Below are positions 36,643 through 46,335 of a stretch of DNA of 64,000 nt, one piece after another (positions within the stretch are counted from its first letter, which is position 1; each line of letters starts with the position of its first letter). The notes below the pieces were generated by a model. That model made no database searches, was not told the origin of the DNA, and worked only from the letters and a program-made list of their open reading frames with translations. The position numbers were made by a program, and so were the translations under genes. The DNA is from Patiriisocius_A hiemis. GTDB taxonomy: Bacteria > Bacteroidota > Bacteroidia > Flavobacteriales > Flavobacteriaceae. The DNA is taken from positions 113,295 to 177,294 of the forward strand of contig NZ_JAVRHZ010000007.1 of NCBI RefSeq assembly GCF_031846325.1. Reading direction: 5' to 3'.

Positions 36643-38082
36643 TTACTGTCTCTCAAAATGTGTGTCAAGAAAAGCAAGTCTATCTTTTAACCATTTAGTA
36701 AGGTATGCTAAATCGTTTTCTGCAACATTAGTTTCTGGCCATGCAATATGTTCTCTTTCATAGATATTATTTTCTAAATAAAAAGAATGAAGTTTTTTAA
36801 CCTTAGAGAGTATAGAGTTTGTACTGTATTCATCTTCTCTAAGTAATGTCCAACGCTCTTTTACTCTTTTATTAAAATTAGCTGCATTTGTGGTGATAAG
36901 TCTATCAAAAAAGTGATTACTTAAAATATCATTTGTGGTTGAAATACGTTTTCCATCCTGTATTTGTCCCATAACTCCATCTAGATCCCAAGGAACAAAA
37001 AAGTAAGGAGTATCTTTATTATATCTAGCAAGAAAATAATTTTTTCCCATGTTATCTGTTGCTCGCAATAAGTTAATGAACAAAAAATAATCTATTGCAT
37101 TATCAATGTCAAAATACGTTGCAATATTAGTTTTAAACTCTTCATCGGTTGCTGTTGCTATCAAACTTACAAGTTTGTATAAATCATTATAATGAGCAAC
37201 GTAGTCTTCATATGGATATCGCATTCCAAAGCCATTCCATTCTGGAAATGCATTATTAAAATCTTCAATACTTTTAAATGCAGTACCTCCAGCATATCTG
37301 TTTGCCTTAAATAACTCACCAAACACAATTTTTAAGCTGTCATCATATTTTTTAAGTTGAAGTTGCTTTCTATCTATTTGCTCAGAAAAGTAATAAACTC
37401 CGTGATACTCGTTATTCAAAAAAACTTCTGCAAGCAATAAATCCAATCCACTTTTAGAAGTAGGTTCCTGATCAGTATATGAAAGTTTTCTTATTGCTAA
37501 CCACAATTTATTACTTACATAAGAGCGTAATTTTAAAGGCTCATTATACATACTGTTAAACTGCCAGTCGTCATCTTTTCTAAGTGTATTAAACTTATAA
37601 TCTTTCGTTTTTTTAGTTTCAGTATCTTTCCAAAATTCCATGTCGTAAGACTTCTTTGGATAGCGTAAAGCACTATTTCCTCTTAATTCAATTCCTGCAG
37701 TAGATACTACTATATCACTCTTACTGCCATAACTAAATTGAGCAACTATTTTCGGTTCATTAACTATAGAGTCTTGAGTTTGTAATTTTATAATAGGTAA
37801 ACTTGAAAAGTATAGAGTATATGTTTCTTTTTCAGTAAAAACAGTATATTTTGTCTCGGTTGATGGTTTAACACTTCCTTTTTCAAAAGAATACTCCGTA
37901 GTATCAATAACTATTTTAGAGTAGGAGTTATTCATTTTTTGGCTTTCATAATTAAGATGACATACAATAATTTTATTGTTAGTGTCCACACCGCAAAACT
38001 CTGAATCTAAAGAAAGTGATTGCGCACAGGCTGTAAAGCTTAAAACACAAATAAATAGAAGTAAACTAAAGTTAATTTTCAT
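36643..38082 (-). CDS. CotH-like lipoprotein (atypical kinase fold)
   Basis: 479 residues with a signal ending ACAQ; the Cys at 19 fits a lipobox. After a beta-rich domain, CotH features appear: LRGNSALRYPKKSYDMEF (about 133-150), a middle block LLLAEVFLNNEYHGVYYFSEQ, and FFVPWDLDGVMG with the paired aspartates of the CotH active site. CotH proteins are Fam20-like kinases in spore formers; exported homologues in Bacteroidota are of unknown substrate and lie outside the cytoplasm. Monocistronic, divergent from the phosphatase gene. Confidence 0.86.
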   Translation of the reverse strand: MKINFSLLLFICVLSFTACAQSLSLDSEFCGVDTNNKIIVCHLNYESQKMNNSYSKIVIDTTEYSFEKGSVKPSTETKYTVFTEKETYTLYFSSLPIIKLQTQDSIVNEPKIVAQFSYGSKSDIVVSTAGIELRGNSALRYPKKSYDMEFWKDTETKKTKDYKFNTLRKDDDWQFNSMYNEPLKLRSYVSNKLWLAIRKLSYTDQEPTSKSGLDLLLAEVFLNNEYHGVYYFSEQIDRKQLQLKKYDDSLKIVFGELFKANRYAGGTAFKSIEDFNNAFPEWNGFGMRYPYEDYVAHYNDLYKLVSLIATATDEEFKTNIATYFDIDNAIDYFLFINLLRATDNMGKNYFLARYNKDTPYFFVPWDLDGVMGQIQDGKRISTTNDILSNHFFDRLITTNAANFNKRVKERWTLLREDEYSTNSILSKVKKLHSFYLENNIYEREHIAWPETNVAENDLAYLTKWLKDRLAFLDTHFERQ

Positions 38083-38203
38083 AATAGTATAAAAAAATAA
38101 AGGTACAGATTTAAATTATTTATGAAATTGCTAAGATATTTCATATTTGCAATTGTTTATCTTTAAAAATAAAGTACGGCACTTATTTTGTGCAAAATTT
38201 ATT

Positions 38204-39853
38204 ATGAAATACTACACCTTCATTCTTGCTCTTTTCTTTTCAATAGTAATGCCAGGCTATACTTTATTTTCTCAAGTTTCACAAAATGAAGCAAAAAAAC
38301 CTAAGTTAATCGTTGGGGTAGTGGTAGATCAAATGCGATATGATTACTTAACAAAATTTTCAAATAAATATGGAGAAGGAGGTTTCAAAAAACTTGAGAG
38401 GGAAGGACATAATTTTAAAAATAACTACCTTAATTACGTTCCTACTAAAACAGCACCTGGGCATGCTTCAATTTATACTGGTACAACACCAAGTGTACAT
38501 GGAATCATAAACAATAGCTGGTATAATAAAAAATTAAAAAAAATTGAATATTGCGTAAATGATCCTAACGTTTCTCCTGTTGGCACGGGGAGTAAAGTCG
38601 AAAGACACTCACCAAATAACTTACTCGTAGAAACTATAGGAGATGCAAATACAATCGCTACAAATGGCAAAGGTAAAACTATAAGCATAGCATTAAAAAG
38701 CAGAGCAGCCATTCTTTCTGGTGGTAAGAAAGCAGATGCAGCTTACTGGTTTAGAGGAAAGGGGCAAGGAGGTTGGATAACTTCTTCATACTATACGGAG
38801 CAGCTCCCAGAATGGGTAAGAAAATTTAATGAATCTGAAAAGGTAGACATTTATTTAGACACGTGGAATACGCTATTACCTATAGAGAGTTATACTGAAA
38901 GTACTAGAGATAATACCAGTTTTGAAAGAGGGTTTAATGGAAAAGAAAAGGTAACATTCCCTTATAACTTAAAAGCACTTGCTCCAGAAAATGGAAATTA
39001 TGACATATTAAAATACACACCATTTGGAAATAGCCTTACGTTAGATTTTGCCTTAGCAGCACTAGAGAATGAAGCTTTGGGAAAAGATGAGTTTACCGAT
39101 TTTTTACTTATTAGTTTTTCAAGTACAGATTATATTGGACATAATTTTGGGGTAAATGCTATTGAGACAGAAGATGCTTATTTAAGACTTGATAGAGATA
39201 TTGAACGCATGTTACTAGAGCTTAATAAAAAGGTAGGAAAAGAAAACTATACTTTGTTTTTAACAGCAGATCATGGCGCTTTAGAAAATTCAAATTTTTT
39301 AAAATCTGAAGGTATTGCAGCAAGTTATTTTAAGGAAGGATCTTTTAAATCAGATTTAAAAACAAAGATGTTTGCTTTGTATAAGGATGTAAATGTTATT
39401 GAAGATATTTCTAATAATCAAATATATTTCAATAAAGAAAAAATAAAAGAACTAGGATTAACAGTAGAAGAGCTTACTAAGAATATTTTAATTTTTCTTA
39501 ACGACTATCCCATGATTGCAAAAGCCTTAAGTAGAAAGCAAATACTTTCACAAGAGTTTACAAGTACTAAAGCCCAATACATACAAAAAGGGTTTCATAA
39601 GGAACGAGGTGGAGATATATATTATGTTTTAGAACAAAATACTGCTGTTTATGCACAAAGTGGCTCTGGGCATGGAAGCCTTTACGAATATGATTCACAT
39701 ATTCCTCTATTATTTTATGGAGCTAGAATCAAAAAAGGTGAGACAAATGAAAGAACTTATAGCACAAGTATAGTGGCGACTATTGCAGAAATAATCGACT
39801 TAAAAATTCCAGATACAGCATCTAATTTGAGCTTAAAGTGTATAAAACTTTAA
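38204..39853 (+). CDS. PafA-like alkaline phosphatase family protein
   Basis: 549 residues with a signal peptide (about 1-24). It has the alkaline-phosphatase-superfamily fold: metal ligand in VVDQMRYD, nucleophile Thr in PTKTAPGHASIYTG, GGxK insert, STDYIGHNFG, LTADHGA and a late SGSGHGSLYEYD His motif. It resembles the flavobacterial phosphate-irrepressible alkaline phosphatase PafA, a periplasmic phosphomonoesterase that frees phosphate. ATG 38204 places the signal peptide at the N-terminus; the upstream start at 38147 adds a non-signal extension. Confidence 0.9.
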   Translation: MKYYTFILALFFSIVMPGYTLFSQVSQNEAKKPKLIVGVVVDQMRYDYLTKFSNKYGEGGFKKLEREGHNFKNNYLNYVPTKTAPGHASIYTGTTPSVHGIINNSWYNKKLKKIEYCVNDPNVSPVGTGSKVERHSPNNLLVETIGDANTIATNGKGKTISIALKSRAAILSGGKKADAAYWFRGKGQGGWITSSYYTEQLPEWVRKFNESEKVDIYLDTWNTLLPIESYTESTRDNTSFERGFNGKEKVTFPYNLKALAPENGNYDILKYTPFGNSLTLDFALAALENEALGKDEFTDFLLISFSSTDYIGHNFGVNAIETEDAYLRLDRDIERMLLELNKKVGKENYTLFLTADHGALENSNFLKSEGIAASYFKEGSFKSDLKTKMFALYKDVNVIEDISNNQIYFNKEKIKELGLTVEELTKNILIFLNDYPMIAKALSRKQILSQEFTSTKAQYIQKGFHKERGGDIYYVLEQNTAVYAQSGSGHGSLYEYDSHIPLLFYGARIKKGETNERTYSTSIVATIAEIIDLKIPDTASNLSLKCIKL

Positions 39854-39931
39854 TTTCTTTCAAATTTCAAGCTAATTATAAGAGTCTCTTTTTAAAATTA
39901 TAATATCTATATTTATTTCCTATAAATGTAC

Positions 39932-39940
39932 TTAACCTAA
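39932..39940 (+). promoter_or_regulatory. TTAACCTAA leader motif before T9SS protease
   Basis: This 9-mer ends 6 nt before the ATG at 39947. The same 9-mer stands 9 nt before the other T9SS-type secreted gene (52097) and also upstream of cysQ (16483-16491). It may be a translation-initiation element or chance in AT-rich DNA. Confidence 0.25.
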
Positions 39941-39946
39941 TTTTTT

Positions 39947-42900
39947 ATGAAAAACGTTACTATTTTATCTGCTGTTGCAGTAATAGCATGTTTGGGACTT
40001 ATCTTAGTTTCAGACATTCTTGGTACTTCAATTAACTCATCTAGTCTTGATGACCCCAATAACCAAAAAAAAGAATTAATTGTTAACAAATTGACATCTT
40101 CAGAATATGAAGAAATACCTGCTGTTTGTTTTGCCCCAGGAACTAGACAAGAATACATAGATCAATTTTATAGTAATAGAAATCCTTTTGGAAATAGTTT
40201 ACAATTATCTTCCGAGATGCGTTTTAATCTTGCAGGAAGATGGCAAAGTACGGCTACAGACGGTGGTGGGCTTGGTCAAGGAGATGTTACTACCTTAACT
40301 TGGAGTTATGTTCCAGATGGAACAGCAATTGGTAATGGCGGATGTCAAGTTCCAGGAGAAAGTTCTTCAGGGAGTGATTTTATTGCATTTTTTAATGGAA
40401 TATATGGGCCTCCGACGACAGCTGGGGATTTTACCACAGCACCTTGGCATCAACTATTTGTAGATATGTTTACATCTTGGTCAGATGTGTCTGGATTAAA
40501 CTTTGTCTACGAGCCTAATGATGATGGAGCAACTAATGTAAGTACTGCAGGACAATTAGGAGTTCGTGGAGATATGCGTATTTCTGGAAGAGCGCTTGAT
40601 GGTAATAGTGGTGTTCTAGCCTGTAATTATTTTCCAAATGCAGGTGATATGATAATTGATACCTCAGATAACTTTTTTGATAACAACGATACTACCAACG
40701 GAAACTTTAATGTACTTGCCCATGAAATAGGGCACGGTATTGGTTTGTTACACGTGTGTCCTGTAGAAGGTTCAAAATTAATGGAGCCTTTTGTAAACAT
40801 ATCTTTTTTTGGACAGCAGGAGGATGATATTTTAGGAGTAAATAGGCATTATGGTGATTTTGATGGTACAAATGATTCTTCAGCAGAGTCAGTTTTGCTA
40901 GGCTCAAATGCATTACCAACTACTTATGATGTTATACAAAGAAGTATCGATGATAATTCTGAAGTAGATTTTTTCTCTTTTACTATAAGTGAAGCAGCAA
41001 CTTTTTCAGGTACCCTTTCGCCTACCGGAACTACATATTTAGAAGGAGTCCAGTTTTCTAGTGGTGCTTGTAGTTCAGGGTCGCCATTTAATGCACAAAC
41101 AATTTCAAATTTAGAGTTTGAGCTCCTAGGTACTAATGGTACAACAATACTGGCAACTGGTTCTGGAAATGGCGCTGGAGTTGATGAAACAATATCAAAT
41201 TTTACTCTCCCGCTAGCTGGAACTTATTTTGTTAGAGTTAGTCAAGAAGGTTCTTCAGTAGATAATGTACAGATGTATGACCTGAGTATAGATTTGGTTG
41301 CAACAACACCAATTAATACAGCACCATCTGCTACTGCACCTAGTGCACCAACTGTAAATGAAGATGATATAGATGTTGCATTGGCAAACAATATTCAAGT
41401 AAATGATGCTGAAGTGGATAGTCAAGTAGTCTCATTTACAATTACAGGAGGAGCTTTAACTATAGGTACAACAGGAATCACATTTGGAGGAAGTGGTAAT
41501 GGTTCAGCAAGTTTTACCGCAAGTGGTACACTTGTAGATATTAATTCAGCTTTAGATGCTGCTACTTTTACACCAACTCCAGATCTAAATGGAACAAATG
41601 CTGGTAGTATATCTTTTATTAGCAATGATGGTTTAGAAAATTCAAATACTGCAACCGTTACTTTTGATATCGCAGCTGTAAATGATGACCCAACAATTAC
41701 TTCATTGCCTTCAGATATTTCTGTATTAGAAAATGTAGCTTCAGATGTAGATTTATCTCAGGCACAATTTACAGATATAGATTCTGGAAGTAATGCAATA
41801 GATTTAACAATAACAGCAGGACAAGGAGATTTAGCAGCGGCTTCAGTAGGAGGAGTTACTGTTGGAGGGTCTGGTGGTACACTTATATTAACAGGTTCTG
41901 AAACTGCTATTGATAATTACTTAAATACGGCTTCAAACATTCAATATACAGGTCCTGTAGGACTTTCTGGTGATGATGCCACAACCTTAACGCTAGTAGC
42001 TAATGATGGAGGAAACTCTGGCTCTGGTGGAGGATTAGATGTAACACTAGGAACTGTAAATGTGGATATTTCTAGTTGTACAATATCTATAAGTTGTCCA
42101 GCAAATGTTACAGTACAATGTGATGAAAGTACAGACCCAGCAAATACAGGTACAGCAACTTCGTCAGGAACATGTACTTCTCAAAGTATCTCTTTTACAG
42201 ATAGTGTAGCTAGTAGTACTGGAGTTATGACAATTACTAGAACATGGACAGTTACCAGCTCGTCTGGTGCACCATTAGAATGTGATCAAATAATTACTGT
42301 AGAAGATAATGACCTTCCATCTGTAGTTTGTCAAGACATTACAGTTCAGTTAGATGCAACGGGGAATGCAACTATTGTTGCTTCCCAAATTGATAATGGC
42401 AGTACAGATAATTGTGGTATAGATACAATTACTATTGATGTTACTAGCTTTAGTTGTTCAGACTTAGGAACTAATAATGTTACTTTAACAGTAACAGATT
42501 CATTTGGTAATGTAGATACATGTATTGCAACAGTAACTGTTGAAGATAATATAGACCCTGAGTTTAATCAAAGCTCATTACCAGATGATATGGAAGTAGT
42601 AGCAGATAGTGGAACTGGGGTATATACCTTAGAGGATTTTACAGTAGGTGTTATAGCAACAGACAATTGTGATGCAACACCATCTATTGTATTAGAGCAA
42701 AACCCTTTGCCCGGAACTGAGCTTGGGCTTGGCGTTTTTGATATAACTTTAACAGCTATTGATGGTTCTTTAAATGATGTAGATTACACTTTTGAACTTA
42801 CTGTAGTAGAAGTTCTGGGAGTAGAGGAGAAAGACTTATCTACCTTACAACTTGTGCCAAATCCTATACAAAATAAGTTATCAGTTCTAAACCCTCAACT

Positions 42901-43078
42901 TTTAGAATTAGATAGTATATCTATTTACGATCTTGCTGGTAGGTTGGTTACAAAAGAAAACTTTGAAATATCTACTTCAGAAAAAACAGTAGACCTTACT
43001 CAATTGGATGCTGGAATGTATCTAGCTATAATTACATCTGGCGAAAAGCAAATGGTGACACAATTAATTAAGAAATAA
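39947..43078 (+). CDS. T9SS-secreted matrixin-type metalloprotease with adhesion-like repeats
   Basis: 1043 residues. A signal peptide (about 1-26) is followed by a zinc-protease domain with the metzincin motif HEIGHGIGLLH (259-269) and a Met-turn SKLMEP shortly after. A PPC-like beta domain (about 310-450) comes next, then cadherin/VCBS-like repeats (about 455-705) and HYR-like repeats with paired cysteines (about 705-950). The C-terminal ~75 residues are a type A T9SS sorting domain (VPNPIQNKL, LAGRLV, LDAGMYLAII, final QLIKK). It should be exported by the T9SS and anchored or released at the surface. The substrate is unknown. Confidence 0.9.
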   Translation: MKNVTILSAVAVIACLGLILVSDILGTSINSSSLDDPNNQKKELIVNKLTSSEYEEIPAVCFAPGTRQEYIDQFYSNRNPFGNSLQLSSEMRFNLAGRWQSTATDGGGLGQGDVTTLTWSYVPDGTAIGNGGCQVPGESSSGSDFIAFFNGIYGPPTTAGDFTTAPWHQLFVDMFTSWSDVSGLNFVYEPNDDGATNVSTAGQLGVRGDMRISGRALDGNSGVLACNYFPNAGDMIIDTSDNFFDNNDTTNGNFNVLAHEIGHGIGLLHVCPVEGSKLMEPFVNISFFGQQEDDILGVNRHYGDFDGTNDSSAESVLLGSNALPTTYDVIQRSIDDNSEVDFFSFTISEAATFSGTLSPTGTTYLEGVQFSSGACSSGSPFNAQTISNLEFELLGTNGTTILATGSGNGAGVDETISNFTLPLAGTYFVRVSQEGSSVDNVQMYDLSIDLVATTPINTAPSATAPSAPTVNEDDIDVALANNIQVNDAEVDSQVVSFTITGGALTIGTTGITFGGSGNGSASFTASGTLVDINSALDAATFTPTPDLNGTNAGSISFISNDGLENSNTATVTFDIAAVNDDPTITSLPSDISVLENVASDVDLSQAQFTDIDSGSNAIDLTITAGQGDLAAASVGGVTVGGSGGTLILTGSETAIDNYLNTASNIQYTGPVGLSGDDATTLTLVANDGGNSGSGGGLDVTLGTVNVDISSCTISISCPANVTVQCDESTDPANTGTATSSGTCTSQSISFTDSVASSTGVMTITRTWTVTSSSGAPLECDQIITVEDNDLPSVVCQDITVQLDATGNATIVASQIDNGSTDNCGIDTITIDVTSFSCSDLGTNNVTLTVTDSFGNVDTCIATVTVEDNIDPEFNQSSLPDDMEVVADSGTGVYTLEDFTVGVIATDNCDATPSIVLEQNPLPGTELGLGVFDITLTAIDGSLNDVDYTFELTVVEVLGVEEKDLSTLQLVPNPIQNKLSVLNPQLLELDSISIYDLAGRLVTKENFEISTSEKTVDLTQLDAGMYLAIITSGEKQMVTQLIKK

Positions 43079-43101
43079 TAATAGATTACTTTATTAAAAA
43101 C

Positions 43102-43131
43102 AAACTCCTCTCTATTTTTAGAGAGGAGTTT
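43102..43131. terminator. Bidirectional Rho-independent terminator
   Basis: AAACTCCTCTCT (43102-43113) and AGAGAGGAGTTT (43120-43131) form a 12-bp stem with a short T-rich loop, between the convergent protease and mnmE genes. Confidence 0.9.
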
Positions 43132-43136
43132 TATAT

Positions 43137-44534
43137 TTACTTCCCAATACAGAAATTAGCAAAAATATTTCCTAATAAATCATCATTAGTAATCTCACCA
43201 GTAATTTCACCAAAGTAATAAAGTGCTTGTCTAATATCTATTGCTAATAAATCTCCGCTTAAATTTGCGTCTATTCCCACTTGTACTTTTTGGATTTCTT
43301 CTAATGCTTTTAATAGTGAATCGTAGTGACGCGTATTAGTGACTATCGTCTCATTATTTCTAAGAGCTCCAGTATTTACAAACTCTAATAGTGTGTTCTT
43401 TAGTTCTTCAACACCTTTCCCTGTTTTAGCTGAGACAGGTATTAAGGATGAGGTGTTGGGTATTAAGGATAATAGGTTTGAGGTTTCTTTTTCAGAAAGT
43501 TGGTCAACCTTATTAACCACTACAATTAAAGGTTTCTGTGGGTATTTGTTTTTAATTTTTTCAATTTCAACTTGTAAGTTAGACTTTGAGCCTTTTAATT
43601 CAATAGCACTAAACATCAAGATTACAACTTGACTATCTTTTATCTTCTCAAAGGTTTTCTTTATACCTAGTCCTTCAATAGTATCACTCGTTTCTCGAAT
43701 ACCTGCCGTGTCAATAAACCTAAAGCCAATACCCCCAATGCTTATTTCATCTTCAATAGTATCGCGTGTAGTTCCTGCTATATCACTAACAATAGCGCGT
43801 TCTTCATTTAAAAGTGAATTTAATAGGGTAGATTTCCCAACATTGGGTTCACCAACAATGGCAACAGGAATACCATTTTTAAGTACATTTCCTGTGGCAA
43901 AGCTATCTATAAGTCGTTTTAAGACATTGGTAATTCTTGTAATAAGTTTTTGAAACTCTTCTCTATTTGCAAACTCTACATCTTCTTCTGAAAAATCAAG
44001 TTCTAACTCAATTAATGATGCAAAGTTGAGTAATTCTTCTCTGAGTACTTTAATTTCATTGCTAAACCCACCTCGCATTTGCTGTATGGCTAATTGGTGA
44101 GAGGCTTCACTTTCACTTGCAATTAAATCGGCTACGGCTTCTGCTTGGCTTAAATCCATTTTTCCATTTAAGAAAGCACGTAGTGTAAATTCTCCAGCGG
44201 TTGCCATTCTGCATCCTTTTCGTAGACAAAGCTGAATTATCTCTTGCTGAATATAATTACTTCCATGACAAGAAAATTCTACTACATTTTCTCCAGTATA
44301 GCTATTAGGGTTTTTAAAAATGGTTGCTAGAACTTCATCAACTACTCTTGTACCATCCTTAATATGTCCTAAATGTACCGTATGTGTTTTTTGAGACGCT
44401 ATATTTTTACCAGAAATTGAAACAAAGATGGCCGAAGCTATAGAAATAGCACCTTCTCCAGAAAGTCTAATCACAGCAATAGCACCAGCTCCTGCTGGTG
44501 TTGCTAGGGCAACTATAGTATCATTGTATTGCAT
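43137..44534 (-). CDS. mnmE: tRNA uridine-5-carboxymethylaminomethyl modification GTPase MnmE
   Basis: 465 residues. With MnmG it forms the cmnm5U34 modification of tRNAs. It has an N-terminal THF-binding domain (start NDTIVALATPAG), helical domain, inserted Ras-like GTPase domain with GEPNVGKST, DTAG and NKVD motifs, and the terminal CIGK motif whose Cys is essential. ATG 44534 is preferred because the alternative upstream TTG start (44543) lies inside the -7 promoter box. Confidence 0.96.
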   Translation of the reverse strand: MQYNDTIVALATPAGAGAIAVIRLSGEGAISIASAIFVSISGKNIASQKTHTVHLGHIKDGTRVVDEVLATIFKNPNSYTGENVVEFSCHGSNYIQQEIIQLCLRKGCRMATAGEFTLRAFLNGKMDLSQAEAVADLIASESEASHQLAIQQMRGGFSNEIKVLREELLNFASLIELELDFSEEDVEFANREEFQKLITRITNVLKRLIDSFATGNVLKNGIPVAIVGEPNVGKSTLLNSLLNEERAIVSDIAGTTRDTIEDEISIGGIGFRFIDTAGIRETSDTIEGLGIKKTFEKIKDSQVVILMFSAIELKGSKSNLQVEIEKIKNKYPQKPLIVVVNKVDQLSEKETSNLLSLIPNTSSLIPVSAKTGKGVEELKNTLLEFVNTGALRNNETIVTNTRHYDSLLKALEEIQKVQVGIDANLSGDLLAIDIRQALYYFGEITGEITNDDLLGNIFANFCIGK

Positions 44535-44540
44535 AGGATG

Positions 44541-44548
44541 CAAAAGTA
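44541..44548 (-). promoter_or_regulatory. mnmE -7 promoter element
   Basis: Minus strand TACTTTTG only 6 nt before ATG 44534, implying a transcript with almost no leader. It also argues against the TTG start at 44543. Confidence 0.5.
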
Positions 44549-44679
44549 CGAATTATAGTTGCCATAAAATAAAGTTGAAAAATCTGTAACATTGTGTAAG
44601 TTTATAGTACTAATAGGTTATACAAGTTACCGTAACAAAAATCAACCGCCTGTATTATGCAGCTTAAAAAATAAACACT

Positions 44680-45039
44680 ATGGAAACAATACAACATACA
44701 GCAAAAAGAGTAGATAGGCAATTGCTAGTAATTACTCACTTATCGCAATTACTCACTTATATTACAGGTTTTGGAGGACTTATCGTTCCGCTTGTTATTT
44801 GGTTAAGTAAAAAAGATGATATTATTAATATGGATAAGCAGGGAAGAGACATAATTAACTTCCAGATAAGTATGATTCTTTGGGCTATTATTAGTATTCC
44901 GTTAATCTTTTTATTTGGGTTAGGAATATTAACACTAATTGCCGTTGGTATTTTAAGTTTTGTGCTTCCCATCGTTAATGCTGTTAGAGCAAGTGATGAG
45001 CAAGAACCAATTTATTTTATGACTATTAATTTTTTATAA
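44680..45039 (+). CDS. DUF4870 membrane protein
   Basis: 119 residues with three hydrophobic helices (about 22-43, 62-80, 82-103) and the DUF4870 pattern GGLIVPLVIWLSKKD and GRDIINFQISM. Function unknown. It is transcribed alone, followed by a strong terminator. Confidence 0.88.
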   Translation: METIQHTAKRVDRQLLVITHLSQLLTYITGFGGLIVPLVIWLSKKDDIINMDKQGRDIINFQISMILWAIISIPLIFLFGLGILTLIAVGILSFVLPIVNAVRASDEQEPIYFMTINFL

Positions 45040-45061
45040 ATAATAATAAATATAACCATAA

Positions 45062-45089
45062 AAAAGCCCAGCAATTTTGCTGGGCTTTT
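45062..45089. terminator. Bidirectional Rho-independent terminator
   Basis: AAAAGCCCAGCA (45062-45073) / TGCTGGGCTTTT (45078-45089), loop ATTT, between the convergent DUF4870 and dnaN genes. Confidence 0.93.
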
Positions 45090-45113
45090 AATTTATATCT
45101 TAGTTAACTACGC

Positions 45114-46232
45114 TTAGTTATTTAGCATCACAGGCATAACAAGCATAGTTACTTTTTCACCTTCATCTAGCCCATCTATTGGAGTTAAAATTCCTGCTCT
45201 ATTAGGTAGGCTCATTTCTAGCGAAACTTCATCACTTGTAAGGTTGTTTAGCATTTCAGTTAAAAAACGAGAGTTAAACCCTATCTGCATGTCATCTCCT
45301 TGATAGTCACAGGTAAGACGTTCTTCTGCTTTGTTGCTATAATCAATGTCTTCGGCAGAGATGTTTAACTCTGCTCCAGCAATTTTTAAGCGTATTTGAT
45401 GCGTAGTTTTATTACTAAAAATACTTACACGGCGTACACTATTTAAAAACTGATTTCTGTCTATGCTTAATTTATTAGGATTCTCCTTTGGAATTACAGC
45501 TTCATAGTTAGGGTATTTACCATCAATAAGGCGGCAAATCATTTCGGTATTATCGAAAATAAATTTTGCATTACTTTCATTATACTCAATTGTTACGTCT
45601 TCTTCACTTCCAGCTAAAATACCCTTTAAAAGATTTAGAGGCTTTTTTGGCATAATGAATTCAGCAGTTTGCCCCGCAGTAACATCCTCTCTTGTGTATT
45701 TTACTAATTTATGAGCGTCTGTAGCTACAAAGGTTAAACTTTCCGAAGAAAATTGAAAAAACACACCACTCATCACCGGACGTAAATCGTCATTTCCACT
45801 TGCGAAAATAGTTTTGCTTATGGCAGTTGCTAAAATATCACCTTGCACAATGGTAGTGGTTGGGTCTTTAAGTTCAACAGCACTTGGAAACTCTTCTCCA
45901 GATGCGTATGCTAAGGCATACTTACCGTGATTACTACTAATCTCAATAGTATTATTATCTTCAACAGTAAAGGTTAAGGGTTGCTCTGGAAAGGTTTTTA
46001 AGGTATCCAATAACAAACGTGCAGGAATACAAATACTTCCTTTTTCATTACTTTCTACATCTAATTTAGACGAAATAGTTGTTTCTAGATCTGATGCAGA
46101 AACCGTTAATGCATTACCATCTAATTGAAATAAAAAATGATCTAAAATAGGAAGGGTGTTGTTGGTGTTTATAATTCCACCAAGCACCTGTAATTGTTTT
46201 AATAAATATGAACTTGATACAATGAACTTCAT
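45114..46232 (-). CDS. dnaN: DNA polymerase III beta sliding clamp
   Basis: 372 residues, the normal length for the ring-shaped processivity clamp, with three repeated clamp domains. Recognisable segments are the start MKFIVSSSYLLKQLQ, VMSGVFFQ, YPNYEAVIP and the C-terminal VMPVMLNN, equivalent to the MPMRL end that forms the partner-binding pocket. It lies downstream of gldG with its own promoter box, and there is no dnaA or recF beside it, so this is not a classical origin region. Confidence 0.97.
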   Translation of the reverse strand: MKFIVSSSYLLKQLQVLGGIINTNNTLPILDHFLFQLDGNALTVSASDLETTISSKLDVESNEKGSICIPARLLLDTLKTFPEQPLTFTVEDNNTIEISSNHGKYALAYASGEEFPSAVELKDPTTTIVQGDILATAISKTIFASGNDDLRPVMSGVFFQFSSESLTFVATDAHKLVKYTREDVTAGQTAEFIMPKKPLNLLKGILAGSEEDVTIEYNESNAKFIFDNTEMICRLIDGKYPNYEAVIPKENPNKLSIDRNQFLNSVRRVSIFSNKTTHQIRLKIAGAELNISAEDIDYSNKAEERLTCDYQGDDMQIGFNSRFLTEMLNNLTSDEVSLEMSLPNRAGILTPIDGLDEGEKVTMLVMPVMLNN

Positions 46233-46288
46233 CTACAGTATATTTTCAAAAAATGAATTATTAACCAGCCAAATTAAGGCATATAAAA

Positions 46289-46296
46289 CAAAGATA
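46289..46296 (-). promoter_or_regulatory. dnaN -7 promoter element
   Basis: Minus strand TATCTTTG in the 103-bp gldG-dnaN gap, 56 nt before the dnaN ATG. A TTTG lies 24 nt upstream, slightly long for a -33 spacing. Confidence 0.45.
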
Positions 46297-46335
46297 TCCC
46301 AAAACAGACGTATGTTAAAACAAACTTATTAACAG

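Noticed and set aside
45114..46232. Replication origin next to dnaN
   Set aside because: No dnaA, recF or DnaA-box cluster was seen; the neighbours are gliding genes.
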